Assembly: GCA_026075535.2 (NCBI GenBank)
Contig: AP026539.1
Coordinates: 2,790,001 to 2,854,000 of the forward strand
Length of the DNA: 64,000 nt
DNA from: Tricholoma matsutake
Taxonomy: Eukaryota > Basidiomycota > Agaricomycetes > Agaricales > Tricholomataceae
Direction of reading: 5' to 3'
Each line of letters opens with the position of its first letter. Positions within the stretch are counted from its first letter, which is position 1. This document shows positions 32,801-44,501 of this stretch, in pieces. Under the pieces are notes generated by a model. It was not told where the DNA came from and did no database searches. It saw only the letters and a list, made by a program, of their open reading frames with translations. Made by a program: the position numbers and the translations under genes.

Positions 32801-35085
32801 ACTGGGGGGTTTGAGACGCCTGCGGATTCTAGGACGCTTACGGACTTTGTAGAGATCGGACAGGTTCGTGACAAGATTTCTCTCAAACTGGACCAAGTCC
32901 GTTTCTTTTCCTTCTTTCACACTTACTAACCCTAACGAGCACCAGATCTCAGGGTCCACAAGCGGCACGTCGACGTCCGTCAACCCCAAAGGGTATCCTA
33001 CTTCTCTCAACAGCGTTGTTTTGAAATGCGACGCCGAGATCGGGGATATCAAGCGTCCGAGGAGGTTGTTTGACTCTTTGGTCGAGTCGAACTCGAAACA
33101 TGCACCTGGGTGGATCGCGGCTGCATGTTTGGAGGAACATGCGGGTAGGATGGTCGCTGCGAGGAAGATTATAAAGCCGGGGTGCGAGCAATGCCCTAAG
33201 GGCGATGATGTATGGTTGGAGGCTGCCTGGTTGCATATCGGTGTTTTTGCTTTTTTATTTTTCTTTGAGCGAGGGCTGAAGCTGGATGTAGAGTAATGAT
33301 GATGCGAAAGTGATACTAGCTAATGCTGTACAGCATGTTGGGCAAAGTGTCGAGATATGGATGGCAGCGGCCGACCTCAAAGCCGACGTTAAAGCCAAGA
33401 AACGTTTCTTGCGAAAAGGTATATATATCTACGCTTCTTCTCCCCTATGCTAACATATACACTAGCTCTCGAATAAATTCTGTTAGGCTATGGAAAGAAA
33501 CTGTGAACCTCGGGTCGTCAGCGACGGATGCGCGGATCTTGCTCTCGCGAGCTGTGGAAGTGATACCTCTATCTGTCGAGCTGTGGCTTGCCCTCGCGCG
33601 TCTAGAGACGCCAGAGCGTGCAAAAGCGGTGCTGAACAAGGCTCGTAAGTACGTCGCATGAGATCTGGATTGCGGCGGGGCGGGTTCTCGAGCAAGAAAT
33701 GGCGTCGAGTGGGGAAAAGCTGGACGTGGTTGACAAGACGATTGAAGCCGGAGTGAGAGAGTTGAGGAAGCATCAGGTGTTGTTGACGAGGGAGCAGTGG
33801 TTGAAAGAGGTGGAGAGGTGTGAAGGGGAAGGAAGTCCGAGGACGTGTGAGGCGATCGTAAAGGCGACTGTGGGGATGGAGGTGGAGGAAGAGGATAGAC
33901 TGGATACGTGGGTTGGTGATGTGGAGAGTGTGGAGCAGAGAGGAAAGGTGGGGACGGCGAGGGCGGTGTTGGCGTATGCGCTCAAGGTGTTTCCTGAAAG
34001 AAGAATTTGTGGTGGAAAGCAGCCGAGTTGGAAAAGGCTCATGGGACCAGGTGGGTTTTTGTGTTGAGTTTGTTGGTGGATGGCTGATGAGCGTAGGGAG
34101 AATCTTGATGCTATTTTGAGTCGGGCTGTTCATCATTGCCCGCAGGCGGAGGTGCTGTGGCTTATGGCAGCCAAGGAAAAGTGGTAAGCGGGGGATGTAC
34201 CAGCGGCACGAGAGGTGCTTGAGCTTGCGTTTGTGGCTAATCCTGAGAGCGAGCAGATTTGGCTTGCGGCGGTCAGGTTGGAAGCGGAGAATGGCGAGCT
34301 GAGTGTTGCGAGAGAATTGCTTATCCGTGCGAGGACGGTTGCAGATACGGAGAGGGTCAGTGTTTACTTTTGTCAGTGGATTGCAAAGTTGAATGTGATT
34401 ATAGATATGGATGAAATCTGCTGTATTTGAATGACAACAAGGACAATTGGATATGGCATTGGAGACATTATCGATTGCGCTGAAAAAGTTATCCGAATTT
34501 CGCGAAATTGTACATGATACTACGAAACACAGCAAAAGCACAATGAAGCTCGTGCGTTGTACAAAGCGGGAAGGAATGTATGTTCAAAGGAAACGACGTC
34601 GTGGATATTAGCGAGTCGACTTGAAGAGGCGGATGGAAAGAGTATCATAGCGCGATCACTGCTTGAAAAGGGGCGAATGCGAAATCTAGGGTCTGATGTG
34701 TTGTGGGCAGAAGCGGTTGGAGTTGAAGAATGATCTGGCGGTGGAGGCCAAGCGAAATCGATGCTTGCGCGTGGACTGCAAGAATGTCCAACGTCTGGAT
34801 TGTTATGGACGATGTCGATATGGGCTGAACGTCGACCGATGAGAAAAGCAAGGAGTGTGGATGCGTTGAAGAAGAGCGCGGATAATCCGAGGATTATTTG
34901 TACGGTAGCAAGGTTGTTTTGGGATTGAAAAGGCTCGACAGTGGTTTGAAAGGGCGGTTGCGACGAATGAAGATTTAGGGGACAGCTGGGGGTGGTGGAT
35001 GAGGTTTGGAAGAGAACATGGAAGTGAAGAACGGTGATGTGTTGCGGCGGAACCGCATCATTCGACGGCTAAGCGTCGGAGCTGT
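32801..35085 (+). pseudogene. PRP6: PRP6-like U4/U6.U5 tri-snRNP splicing factor, decayed copy
   Basis: A collinear series of PRP6 HAT/TPR-repeat segments: TDFVEIGQVRDKILSLKLDQ (32830-32895), then across an intron ending at 32946 NPKGYPTSLNS, SDAEIGDIK-like, APGWIAAACLEEHAGRM, CPKGDDVWLEAAW; after an intron [94 protein letters not shown], and later [42 protein letters not shown]. It has multiple stops (TGA for R after AVFE) and frameshifts (about 33650, 34010, 34560). The first quarter is not found. A functional copy must exist elsewhere, since this factor is essential in yeast. Confidence 0.85.
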
Positions 35086-35259
35086 GCTAGACATGTATTA
35101 GGATAGGTCTGCGCGTAGGAAAACAAGACTTGTTCCTTCCTTCTGACCTTGTCGAAATAACCACTTTTCTTTTTCGGAAAGTTGAATGATAATGCCAAAT
35201 ATTGTAAAAGCGGCGTGATTTTTTCACCCAGTCATAAGGAGCAAAGTTTCGGTGTAGCT

Positions 35260-35820
35260 TCAAAGGTTTAGGGACGCGTTGCAAGTGGAACAACACATAT
35301 GGTTACCAAGAGGCTTATTGCGGTCAGATTCTGTATTTCCGTTCTTCTTGGACTGTGGTTTTACCTCTGCCGCTGAAGGACCAACGATGGCGACACATTC
35401 ACCTTCCGCAACCTGGAGGTTAATGTCCTTGAGAAAAGATGCAGTGGTGCATTCAAACAGTAAAAGAGAACTCACTGAATACCATGAGCTGCGAACCAAT
35501 CAACACCGCGAATACGACAAGGTTCAGCACTTCCACCATCTGGAGGTACTTAGGTGTACGTTCCTCACGCAAATGAGCACTGCACCAACGTAAACAGCAA
35601 TGCCTTGGCAGCGTAGATGAGTCCGCTGGTAACACCGAACGTGCACCCCTCCACGCGCTACGCATGCCCGTAGAACGTGCATCGCCAGATCGAACGGAAA
35701 TTCACATTTGCCTACAGAACCATCAAAACAAACAAAACAAAAGGAAAGAAAACTCATGTCATAATATCCGTTCGCAACGTCCTCCCTCGCCCTCTTATTC
35801 CTCAACGCACATTTCGCCAC
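35260..35820 (-). pseudogene. ABC transporter (B-family/Ste6-like) fragment
   Basis: Minus strand: RNKRAREDVANGYYD (about 35745-35800), then in shifted frames YVGAVLI, YLQMVEVLNLVVFAVLIGSQ (about 35490-35560) and FLKDINLQVAEGECVAIVGP (about 35375-35435). The last is the start of a nucleotide-binding domain whose Walker A is destroyed (GPSAAEVK). These match the last membrane helices and nucleotide-binding domain entry of ABCB transporters. Several frameshifts; nothing recognisable 3' of 35260. Confidence 0.7.
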
Positions 35821-35999
35821 CTAACACTGCCTGCAGCGCTATAACACTGGAGCCACCGCCATGCCGACCAACGTCAGCTGTCAATCCCTCACCATCGCCC
35901 TCACCAGCCCCACGCCATGACCACACAAATAATGACCACTACCAAATTCCATGCATCGTACCCATCCTTCACCAGTGTCTGGACTCTGCACCAGCATCA

Positions 36000-36590
36000 C
36001 ACCCGCATATCCACCTTATCGAACCATTTCTTATCTTGAGCCAGGACATTTACTACCCCCTGCCGCTGGCGCAGCACCCTGGCGTTGCCAGCGGTTCCCA
36101 TTAGGGAATACTTGAGATGCGTAAGTATCCCATCGAGGGCGGCGATGCCCCGTACGACCCCGCCAAGTTGATTGTCTGTGTGCGATGGTAGATACTTCGA
36201 AATGGAGGCGCAACAGGAGAAGCGAGATATCTGAGCACCATAGCTCCTGACGTGAGAAGAGAACTCAGAACAGTAATTAGTATACCATGGACAGATATTG
36301 AACAGCAGACGCACGCGTCCGGTCAGCATGATAAAAACCCATTGGCCACAAATATCAGCTCAGATGGGAAACGATAACAGGTCGCTGGAGAAGGTGTATC
36401 GGAGGGAAGATGAGGCTGGTACGGCTGGTACAGTCGCTCCGCTCGCGACAGCACCTACTGGAAATCTTTCGCTAGCCTGAGGTCGGCAAACACGAGGTAC
36501 CATGAGAGGATATTAGCAGGTTTGATGTCACGGTGGGCAACCCCGCTAGCGTGAAGAAAGCTGAGAGGGACAAGCTACGGGGGTTTAGTT
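36000..36590 (-). pseudogene. Protein kinase remnant
   Basis: Minus strand: LSFLHASGVAHRDIKPANIL (about 36515-36575), the catalytic loop of a Ser/Thr kinase with intact HRD and K/N. It is followed by ADLRLAKDF, where the DFG motif has become DLR, then TAG. The following open frame (35997-36329) retains only weak similarity to a kinase C-lobe. N-lobe sequence is not recognisable beyond an intron border near 36590. Confidence 0.7.
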
Positions 36591-36756
36591 CATGTAACGA
36601 ACAGACCATATGAAACTTGTATACTTTGCATCTTCAAAGGAAAGAGACGTTAGGGACTCATAAATACGTCGTGAGCCACGGTAAGTTCCGGCTCGGAATT
36701 GCTATATCCCGTCGAACGCGCGTTCTCTCTACCTTGGATCCCACCGCCATCTAGCA

Positions 36757-39574
36757 ATGCCGTTTTTTCCGCATGCTCTGAATATCACGGTGAACGATGG
36801 CATCTTCCTCGATGTTGGAGGAAATGTCTATAACCAAGCTCCAGAGATGCAGAAACGTGCGGAATCCTCTATCCTGAGCAGATCTCGGTCCTGCGGCACT
36901 AACACTTACATCTAGCTCCCGATAAGCCATCTGAAGAACTCATCAAGTGGATATCTACAATCAGTTTCAATGAAGAGCATAATCAAGCCCTTGATCAGTG
37001 TACGCCTGGCACAGGAAGATGGATCTTGCACTCTCCGGAGTTCAATCAGTGGATGATGAATGGAATCAAAATTCTTTAGTGCCCTGGAAAACGTGAGTTG
37101 TCCTTGATGGATGCCTGAAGGCTCAATTTACTCATTTCCACCACAGCTGGTGTTGGGAAGACTATCCTTGTGTAAGAATTGATGCTGTTTCCATATCTTG
37201 GAATCTATGTCTTATCCATTGTATAACAGATCAACCATAATTCAACATCTTGAAGAGACCTTTGGTGACAAGCAGGACACCATTGTTCTGTTCATTTACT
37301 GCAATTACAAGAAGCAGTATAGTGTTCAGGAGCTGATGGCAGCTCTGCTAAGGCAGTTGGCTCTACACAACTTGACATATGATTCTCAAGCACTGCTGAA
37401 CAGACTCAAAAACAAACAGCATCATCCTTCACTTGGGCAACTTCTGACCCTGCTTCAGAATGAAGTAGATGCCTACTCTCGTGTTTTCATGGTTATCGAT
37501 GCTCTGGATGAGTGTTCTGATGTTGTACAAAAAGACTTCATGGAAAAGATCCAATCTCTAACATCTGTGAAGCTTTTGGTCACATCAAGGCTCATTGACT
37601 CAATTGGATATGACATTCATGATGGGTATAGGTTGGATATCATTGCAGAGGACAGTGATATCAAGGTCTATCTAGAGGCTCAACTTACTAGCTCTCATGC
37701 TGGGATGCTGAGAAGACTAATAAAGGAGTCTTCGATCACTCAAGAGAATGTAATACAGAAAATTACAATGAAAGCAAAGGGAATGTATGTATAAATAACA
37801 TGGTTACTTTGTGTTATTGTTTTTGACAAGCTCCTATAGGTTTCTTTTGGCAAGATTGCATATGGACAATCTTACCAAAATGTCAATGCTCAAGTCCTTG
37901 CAGAAGGCTTTAGAGAATTTGCCTAATGGTTTTGAGGCCACCTATGACATAACCATGGCAAGAATAGATGAACAATCTCCAGAGCACAGAAAACTTGCCT
38001 ATCAAGTTTTATCATGGATATCCTATGCTTTTCGACCACTATTGCTTATTGAGCTGCAGTATGCCATAGCAGTACAGCAAGACATGACTGACTTGGATCA
38101 AGAGGAGATAAATGATGGACAGTTTCTTCTATCTCTCTGTGGAGGTTTGGTTATCATCAATCATGAATCTGAACAAGTTGCACTAGTTCATGAGTATGCA
38201 ATTTATATATAGATGTATTTGGTTTAATGAAATATCCAAACAGATTATACAACACAGGAATATCTTTCAAGTGTTCAAGATACCAGTCCACCATTTTTGT
38301 CACCTGCTGATTTAACAATCAGCTGTCTGACTTACCTGTCTTTCACTTGGCCTATTGATGATGTGCATGGTCTTGCAAAAAAAGATCCTTTTCTGGGATA
38401 TGCTGCTCAAGGCTGGGGGAGGCATCTGTATCATCTCAATCATGGTGATATTGTGCTACAAGCTTATAAGCTATTGTGTGATGACAGCAAGCTCACTCTG
38501 CTGGGAAACATTTTACTACCATGTGAAAATCAGAAGCAAACAGTGTCAGCATTGCATTTATGTGCATATTTTGGATTAGAGCAAGTGGCCAAATATGTTC
38601 TTGACTGCAAACTACTTGGAAACTTGCAGGAATGCAATAATGAAACATCAATGCATTATGTTTCAGAGTGTGGGCACAAAGATGTATTGTTGTATGGCAC
38701 AGAAATGGTGGAAATTGATGGAAGAGATCAATTTGAAAGAACTCCATTGTCATATGCTGCTGAGAATGGCCATTATGAAGTAGTCAAGCTGTTGCTTGAG
38801 ACTGGCAAAGTAGATGTGGAGGCAAAGACCACAGATAGTGGAACTGCTCTTATGGTTGCTGCTTATAATGGCTATTATGAAGTAGTCAAGCTGTTACTTG
38901 AGACTGGCAAAGTGGATTTGGAGGCAAAGAACACAGATGGTTGGACTTCTCTTATTCTTGCTACTTGTAATGGCCATCATGAAGTAGTCAAGCTGTTGCT
39001 TGAGACTGACAAAGTGGATGTGGAGGCAAAGGAAACATATGGTGGAACTGCTCTTATGGTTGCTGCTTATAATGGCCATCATGAAGTAGTCAAACTGTTG
39101 CTTGAGACTGGGAAAGTGGATGTGGAGGCAGAGGCCACAGCTGGTTGGACTGCTCTTATTGCTGCTGCTTATAATGGCCATCATGAAGTAGTCAAGCTGT
39201 TGCTTGAGACTGGAAAAGTGGATGTGGAGGCAAAGGCCACAGATGGTATAACTGCTCTTATGGCTGTTGCTGCAATTGGCCATCATGAAATAGTCAAGCT
39301 GTTGCTTGAGACTGACAAAGTGGATGTGGAGGCAAAGACCACAGATGGTGAAACTGCTCTTATTCTTGCTGCTCATTATGGCCATCATGAAGTAGTCAAG
39401 CTGTTGCTTGAGACTGGCAAAGTGGATGTGGAGGCAAAGACCACAGATGGTGGAACTGCTCTTATTTATGCTGCTGATAATGGCCATCATGAAGTAGTCA
39501 AGCTGTTGACTGAGACTGGCAAAGAGTCACACCTCTGCCTTGTTAATTCTACTAGATGGCACCATGCTTTGTGA
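36757..39574 (+). pseudogene. NACHT-ankyrin NLR-like protein, probably recently disabled
   Basis: ATG 36757 starts a short N-terminal exon of the fungal NLR type (MPFFPHALNITVNDGIFLDV). Further exons give CPGKPGVGKTILV (Walker A, across introns 37093-37146 and 37172-37229), FMVIDALDECSD (Walker B, about 37490), and a C-terminal NACHT region spliced at 37785-37839. An ankyrin domain follows (38297-39574), with seven to eight nearly identical 34-residue repeats. Lesions: TAG at 37077-37079 where family members have W (L-W-C-P-G), and the last intron (38194-38243) does not close in frame by canonical GT-AG. Family members sense non-self in fungal heterokaryon incompatibility; a role here is inference. 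Confidence 0.8.
38741..39545 (+). repeat. 102-bp coding tandem repeat (ankyrin array)
   Basis: Seven full units and one partial, each 102 bp, encoding TALxxAAYNGHHEVVKLLLE followed by TGKVDVEAKTTDGG-like residues. GAAGTAGTCAAGCTGTTGCT is repeated almost unchanged. Differences concentrate at the residues after TAL and near the end of each unit. Confidence 0.95.
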
Positions 39575-40340
39575 TTTTCAGGCTATTGTGTTTTAGTCCT
39601 ATACATTATTCCAAGCTCATTGGTAGGTTTTACACAAGGTCTACAACTGTACATATTATCTTACTTGCATCAAAAGAAAATAAATGCAGACACTAAAAAA
39701 AAAAGTCAATGAAGTGAGGACTTGTTCATGCCAGGTGTAGCAATGGCCCAACCCAACAAGTTCAGCCTATGGCCACCCAAAAAAAATTGGAACTAACTAA
39801 CCAGGACCCCATCCGGGATTATCGGGCTGGTGCCCCCTTGTCATCTCAGTCATTGTTTACCCAACTGACAGTGCATATCCCTGTTTGCTGCACTTCTTAA
39901 ATTCTCGCGGCTTCTTTGAACAATTGTTTCATCCCTTTATTTAACAAAACCTTTTTTCTCTGATTCATGAAAAAACAATAAGTGAAGAAGACATGCTGGT
40001 GAGGGCTAAAAAAAAAAAATCGATACAACTTGTAACCTACATCCTAGCAAATGGTGGTATTACAGATGAACCGAATTGGAGAATGGTTTCCAAAATCCCT
40101 TTCCTGACACCCACCCACAAAATTGGACAACTTTTTTTTTCATGATCATGATTTTGGAACCGCTGTGTAGTGAGAGTCCTAGGATCAATCCAATGATCAG
40201 TAACGAAATGACTAAATCTGGCCAGTTGAGGGTTGATGATGATGACTTACTGCCATATGTGCAGGTTGACGAGGAGGCTATACATCCATCGATTTCAGCT
40301 AATCGTAACTTAAAAAACAAAAAGCTAGCAAAGCTATCTC
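39575..40340. other. Intergenic, nothing recognisable
   Basis: 3' flank of the ankyrin gene. A/T-rich with several A-homopolymers (about 39693, 39780, 40010). The two overlapping open frames at 40060-40354 on opposite strands have no family resemblance. Confidence 0.55.
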
Positions 40341-41037
40341 TTACAAGTGGGTGAAACTTTTTATTTTTTTAAAAAAACTCTCAATTAGTGAGGTTGAAAA
40401 AAACACACACAACACACAGAGTGGGTTATTATGTATGGGACTGGACTGGAGAGTTGGACTCGAATGATGTGCTTTGTATGCTGGAGGTGCCATGACCCAA
40501 TTGATATGATGAGCATGACTTGGAGGCGGTGGTGGGTACATGGCATTGTATTGCTGTTGTAGGTTATGGTCATAGCTGTATAGAGCATGAGAGCTGCTGC
40601 CGCTCTGTCCTGCAGGGTTGTGCCAGTGCCAGTAGGGTGGTGGCCCATGAGTGTAACCGTCACTCCAATCCTGAGTCTGTGTTTGGGTTTGTGGTTGTGG
40701 TTGTGGTTGTGGTTGTGGTTGTGGTTGTGGTTGTGGTTGTGTTTGAGCACATCAGAGGAGAGCGAGGGCTAAACCCAATAAAAGGAGGGCGAGTACAACT
40801 TTTAAAAAAAAAAGTGAGGATGGGTGGTTAGAGCATGCAAGTAAGATGGGATGATTGAATCAATGTACCGACAATGATACTAGCGATGATTCGACTACCG
40901 AGATCTGGCTCATTCTCCTGATCTACATCATATATGACTGTCATTTGTGCATTGGATAGGGATACTGTGAATGCTAAAAGAACAGTCAAGGTTGTGCTTA
41001 GGCTTAGGGAGGGATAGTGAGATGATGACGCAGCCAT
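40341..41037 (-). CDS. Putative secreted-N-terminus, single-pass membrane protein, with one in-frame TGA
   Basis: ATG 41037 starts MAASSSHYPSLSLSTTLTVL, a signal peptide, then a short ectodomain (YDVDQENEPDLGSR). Intron 40799-40868 (70 bp, branch CTAAC) completes a 22-residue hydrophobic helix rich in I/V/L/A. TGA at 40752-40754 follows directly, but the same frame stays open for 137 codons with a (QP)n tract, WSDGYTHGPPPYWHWHNPAG and YPPPPPSHAHH and APPAY motifs, ending at 40341. The layout (signal peptide, one helix, P/Y-rich cytosolic tail) is common in mushroom genomes. The TGA may be a CGA-derived lesion, or the protein may end at the helix. Confidence 0.55.
40687..40740 (+). repeat. GGTTGT hexanucleotide microsatellite
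   Basis: About nine units, encoding the Gln-Pro tract on the minus strand; length is probably polymorphic. Confidence 0.9.
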
Positions 41038-41747
41038 TGGTCGTTAGACTGTGCTTCCATGGGGTGTTTTTTCTTTTTCCTTTATATACTGGATGTAGAA
41101 AGACTTTTCACTCTGTTCTTGATGATGTCATGCGCACGGCAAAGGCATTGCAACTTGGGGTAAACTTCTGGGTTATGGGCAGATCCAAGAAGATAAAAAT
41201 AACAATGGAAAGCTGAAGGTGAAAGTGAACAAAAGTGGGATATCCAAAGATTTTGGTTGTTAGGTGTACGCCTTTCAAGAAGTATTTTGTGAACAAGGCT
41301 CTGACGGTCCACAGAGCCCGAGAGGTGAATCTCAGAAAGAAAAATAAAAAGGGAGAAGGAGGACTGAGTACTAGTAGGGAATGGACCCACAGTGGCAATA
41401 GATCTGAGTTTGCAAAGTGATTTATTGTAAGCTTGAAGATATGTGTGTGTCCGTGATGCTTAAATTTGTACATGTGGTGACCTGACTCTACTTAGTAAGT
41501 ATATGTTGCTGCTCCCATCGCCATTCTAGACTTACATCACCATACTGTGCCACATAAGTCTTCAACATAAACGACAGCAGCAACAAACAACATGCAATTG
41601 GGAATTTAGTTTATGTACAGGTACAAGGAGAATAGATAGGGATAGGTACTTATAGATAGGTATAGATATGCACGACCACCATCACAACAAAAGACATTGT
41701 AGCGATATAACAGCAGGGAGAGAGAGAGAACGGTATGAAAGCCATTT

Positions 41748-42284
41748 TCAGAGTTTTTTGCATATGAAATCACGAGGGTGGGGTGTGAGTGGGACTACAT
41801 CTCCCTCTGCTTCTGTTTCTGGTTCTGCCTTGACATCACAGTCCAATGAAAGAGCAGCATGTGGCGTAAACATCATCTGCGGAATCAGAGCAGGTGGCCA
41901 CTGGCAAGTCCCCTCTCTAGCTCCTACAGCACTACACGAAGAGAACCTAGTCCAGGCTCTTTGTGATGATTTCGAAATGGGGAGGATCATGGGAGAGGGA
42001 GTATCTGATTCCAGGGATTTGGGTGGTGGGGGGGGACATGAGCCAGGGACAGTGTATCTCCTGCATTTGGCATCATTGGGGATGGGGATGGGGATGGGGA
42101 TGGGGATTGGGATTGGGGGACAGCATTGTTTGTGAATGTGGGAGAGATGAGGTTTGTGTGTGTGTGTGTGTGATCTGGAGGGACAGATGGTGTTGTTGTT
42201 ATTGGAGTCTTCTGCATTTGTGAGGATGAGGAATGTGTTGGGTGCAAGGGGAGGGATGATTGGGGAAGGGTGCTGGAAATTCAA
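41748..42284 (-). CDS. Hypothetical Pro/Thr/Ser-rich open frame
   Basis: 178 codons, including a (PI)n tract from a GGGGAT microsatellite (about 42078-42105) and a less simple C-terminal half (SSQRAWTRFSSCSAVGA, LDCDVKAEPETEAEG). It might be an exon of the same locus as the downstream minus-strand gene, or chance. No family is recognised and codon evidence is weak. Confidence 0.25.
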   Translation of the reverse strand: MNFQHPSPIIPPLAPNTFLILTNAEDSNNNNTICPSRSHTHTHKPHLSHIHKQCCPPIPIPIPIPIPIPNDAKCRRYTVPGSCPPPPPKSLESDTPSPMILPISKSSQRAWTRFSSCSAVGAREGTCQWPPALIPQMMFTPHAALSLDCDVKAEPETEAEGDVVPLTPHPRDFICKKL

Positions 42285-42439
42285 AATTAATAATTGATTA
42301 TTAAAGTTGTTTTCAAATGCAACTATTCATTTGCGAAGAGCAGAGTGAGTGAGAGAATACAGAAGAAGTTGGAGAACAAGGAAGAGTGTGTGGTGGTGAA
42401 GGAAGAAAAGGAAAAGGAAGAGTTGGAAGAGGAGGAGGA

Positions 42440-42720
42440 GAAGTTAGCTTGGATAATGCAATTCATCTAGAATGTGCAGTAACTGTTTGGTCTTCATCGT
42501 TGTCATTGTTGCTGTTGTTGTTGTTGTCATCACATTGATCATCTTCAAAGTCATCATCCCAATTTTCGTGAGATTTCCAGGACATTGTAGCTTTCTGGAA
42601 TTCAAAGTCGTTGTCCCAGTTGTCTTCAACAAACAATGTAAGCCTTTCTTACAAGGAATGGAAGAAAGGAAAACAAACCATTCATGTTGAACATGCAAGT
42701 ACAAGAGAACAGTGCTGGGG
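42440..42720 (-). pseudogene. Acidic W-D-x-D-F fragment
   Basis: On the minus strand one frame reads FVEDNWDNDFEFQKATMSW, ENWDDDFEDDQCDDNNNNSN and ends at a TGA near 42470, with a Pro-rich continuation. Paired W-D-x-D-F acidic motifs resemble the N-terminus of fungal Byr4/Bfa1-like regulators, but this is a weak motif-level resemblance only. Confidence 0.25.
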
Positions 42721-42872
42721 TTAAGGTTGTCATATCAACAGTCACATGAGCAAGACCTCACTAAGTTCCAATACAAAGACAGATGCTGTTCTCAGCATTA
42801 TGACTTGTAATAATCACTTAAAGGCATCCCTCCACTCTGATACAGGAAAACCCCAGTCAACTTCAATGTTCC

Positions 42873-44066
42873 GATATCACTATCCAATCTAGTGATGGCA
42901 TTGTCTTCGCATTTCATCAAGTAAATATGAAGGTCAACATGGAATCTTGGGAATTTGCTCAGCATGCGATGTGATTGTTCAACTTCCAGAAAAATCCCTC
43001 ATCCTCAATATGCTATTCCAGTTCTGTCATTCAGATCCCCACCCAGAACTAAATGACCTCACATTTGATACCCTCGCAGAACTCGCCAAAGCTGCTGAGA
43101 ACTATAAAGTGTTTTCTGCTATTAGCGTTTGCAAAATTAGTATGAAGTGTGTTGTGTGGTATTCAAGTTTATGACTTATCATCTTGACTAATAGAATATT
43201 AGAGATGCACTTCCACTGAATGTGTTCAACATCTTTATATATGGGGCAATGTATGGACGCCCTGATATCTATCAGACTACACCAATCATGGTGCTTCAAA
43301 AACCTTTGAGCCAAGTTTTGCCTAGGTTGCCTGATAATCTATTGACTCCATGAGTATCAAATATCTCTTTTGTCATGAGTGACTTCGGATCTGACCTTCT
43401 CTAGGCATTATATCATGAGCAGTGGCAACGCATCACACAAGATGGAGCTTCTTATTATGAGGTCTGGGCCATGGATCACCCGCAGAAAGGATGCGACATG
43501 TATTCAATCCATTACAAGTGTTTCCAGTGTGGTAGAGTGATTATTACTGGGAACCATGCCACTCTCATTCTACAATGACTTGGTGCAGGCTTACAAACCT
43601 TGACAAACCTTGATCTATTTCAGATATGTTCATTTTGCGATGAGCCATCTATGTTTTCTTTACAGCACAGAGCAATCAAAGAAAATATCAAATCAACCGT
43701 TCAACCCACCATCTGTGTTATCTGTGGATTCAGCAACGCAATGGCATGTCGCTGATGTCCCTGATCGCAGATTTTCTCCTAGAGTCCTATTCCATCAAAG
43801 CAGTCTTATCACCTCTCGAACTGAATTTTCAGATGAACCCATTTCTGCGCGCTGTAAGTGTTGGATCAGGAAAATGATATCCATCTCATTAATGGCATGC
43901 TATATAGTCTGTGCATCCAATTCCGATGTCATATTTCAGTTCAATGATGGTCAAATTCACAAAATAAACCTGAATGTCAGCACTGGAGGTTTTGCTCTAT
44001 CGGAGTTTGAAACACACGAAATCACCATCTTATGGAGAGTGCCACAACCCTGCTTTTACTTCAATT
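42873..44066 (+). pseudogene. BTB-domain gene(s), decayed, truncated by Gypsy-3
   Basis: First BTB domain: DITIQSSDGIVFAFHQVNMK (42873-42932), frameshift, IVQLPEKSLILNMLFQFCHS, AELAKAAENYKVFSAISVCK, then after an intron PLNVFNIFIYGAMYGRPDIY and scattered stops up to about 43590. A second BTB start follows (SDVIFQFNDGQIHKINLNVS at about 43923-43985), shifting frame to ESATTLLLLQFCH where the Gypsy-3 LTR begins. These are the conserved blocks of the mushroom BTB family. The remainder of the second gene is not found beyond 50100. Confidence 0.75.
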
Positions 44067-44073
44067 TTGTCAT

Positions 44074-44499
44074 TGTAAGGGGACTAGGGGGGTGCCCTGT
44101 GTGTTTTTCCTATTTTTTATGTTCGTCCTATATTTTCCCCCACCTCATTTCCTTCTATTCTTCATTTTCTATGATTTTTCCGGATTTTATTACTAATTTT
44201 CCCTTGCTATCATGTTTGTACATGTTGACACTTTTATATTTAGAGGTGGAGTACCCCTTCCGACACATACCCCTTGGTATGATGTCATTCGGTGGCCTTG
44301 ATCCACCTATCTCCGCCTTTTTCTATTTTTAGGTTATATTTGATTTTTGTCGTCTTCACATATACTGGGCATCAGCAAGGGGATCCTTAGAGTTTTCTCT
44401 TCGGATTTCCCTTTGCTAGGTGCGCCCCCAATCCCTGTATTATGTAGCATAATTTTAACTTCGGATTTCCCTTTGCTAGAGGCTTAGGTTGCCCTTATA
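44074..44499 (+). repeat. Gypsy-3 5' LTR (426 bp)
   Basis: TGTAAGG to CTTATA. AGAGTTTTCT at 44389-44398 is the self-primer segment; TATA-like CATATACT lies about 28 nt upstream. It retains the segment lost from the Gypsy-1 5' LTR. Confidence 0.94.
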
Positions 44500-44501
44500 G
44501 T

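Noticed and set aside
33483..34541. 352-codon minus-strand open frame
   Set aside because: It lies antisense to the PRP6 copy, is Pro/His/Arg-rich, and matches nothing I know; the plus strand has the recognisable repeats.
40385..40750. Frame with a (HN)n tract on the minus strand
   Set aside because: It is the GGTTGT microsatellite in another frame; the QP frame continues the membrane protein.
41082..41473. 121-codon minus-strand frame
   Set aside because: Hydrophobic, Phe/Leu-rich, without a signal-anchor layout or splice context; likely noncoding AT-rich DNA.
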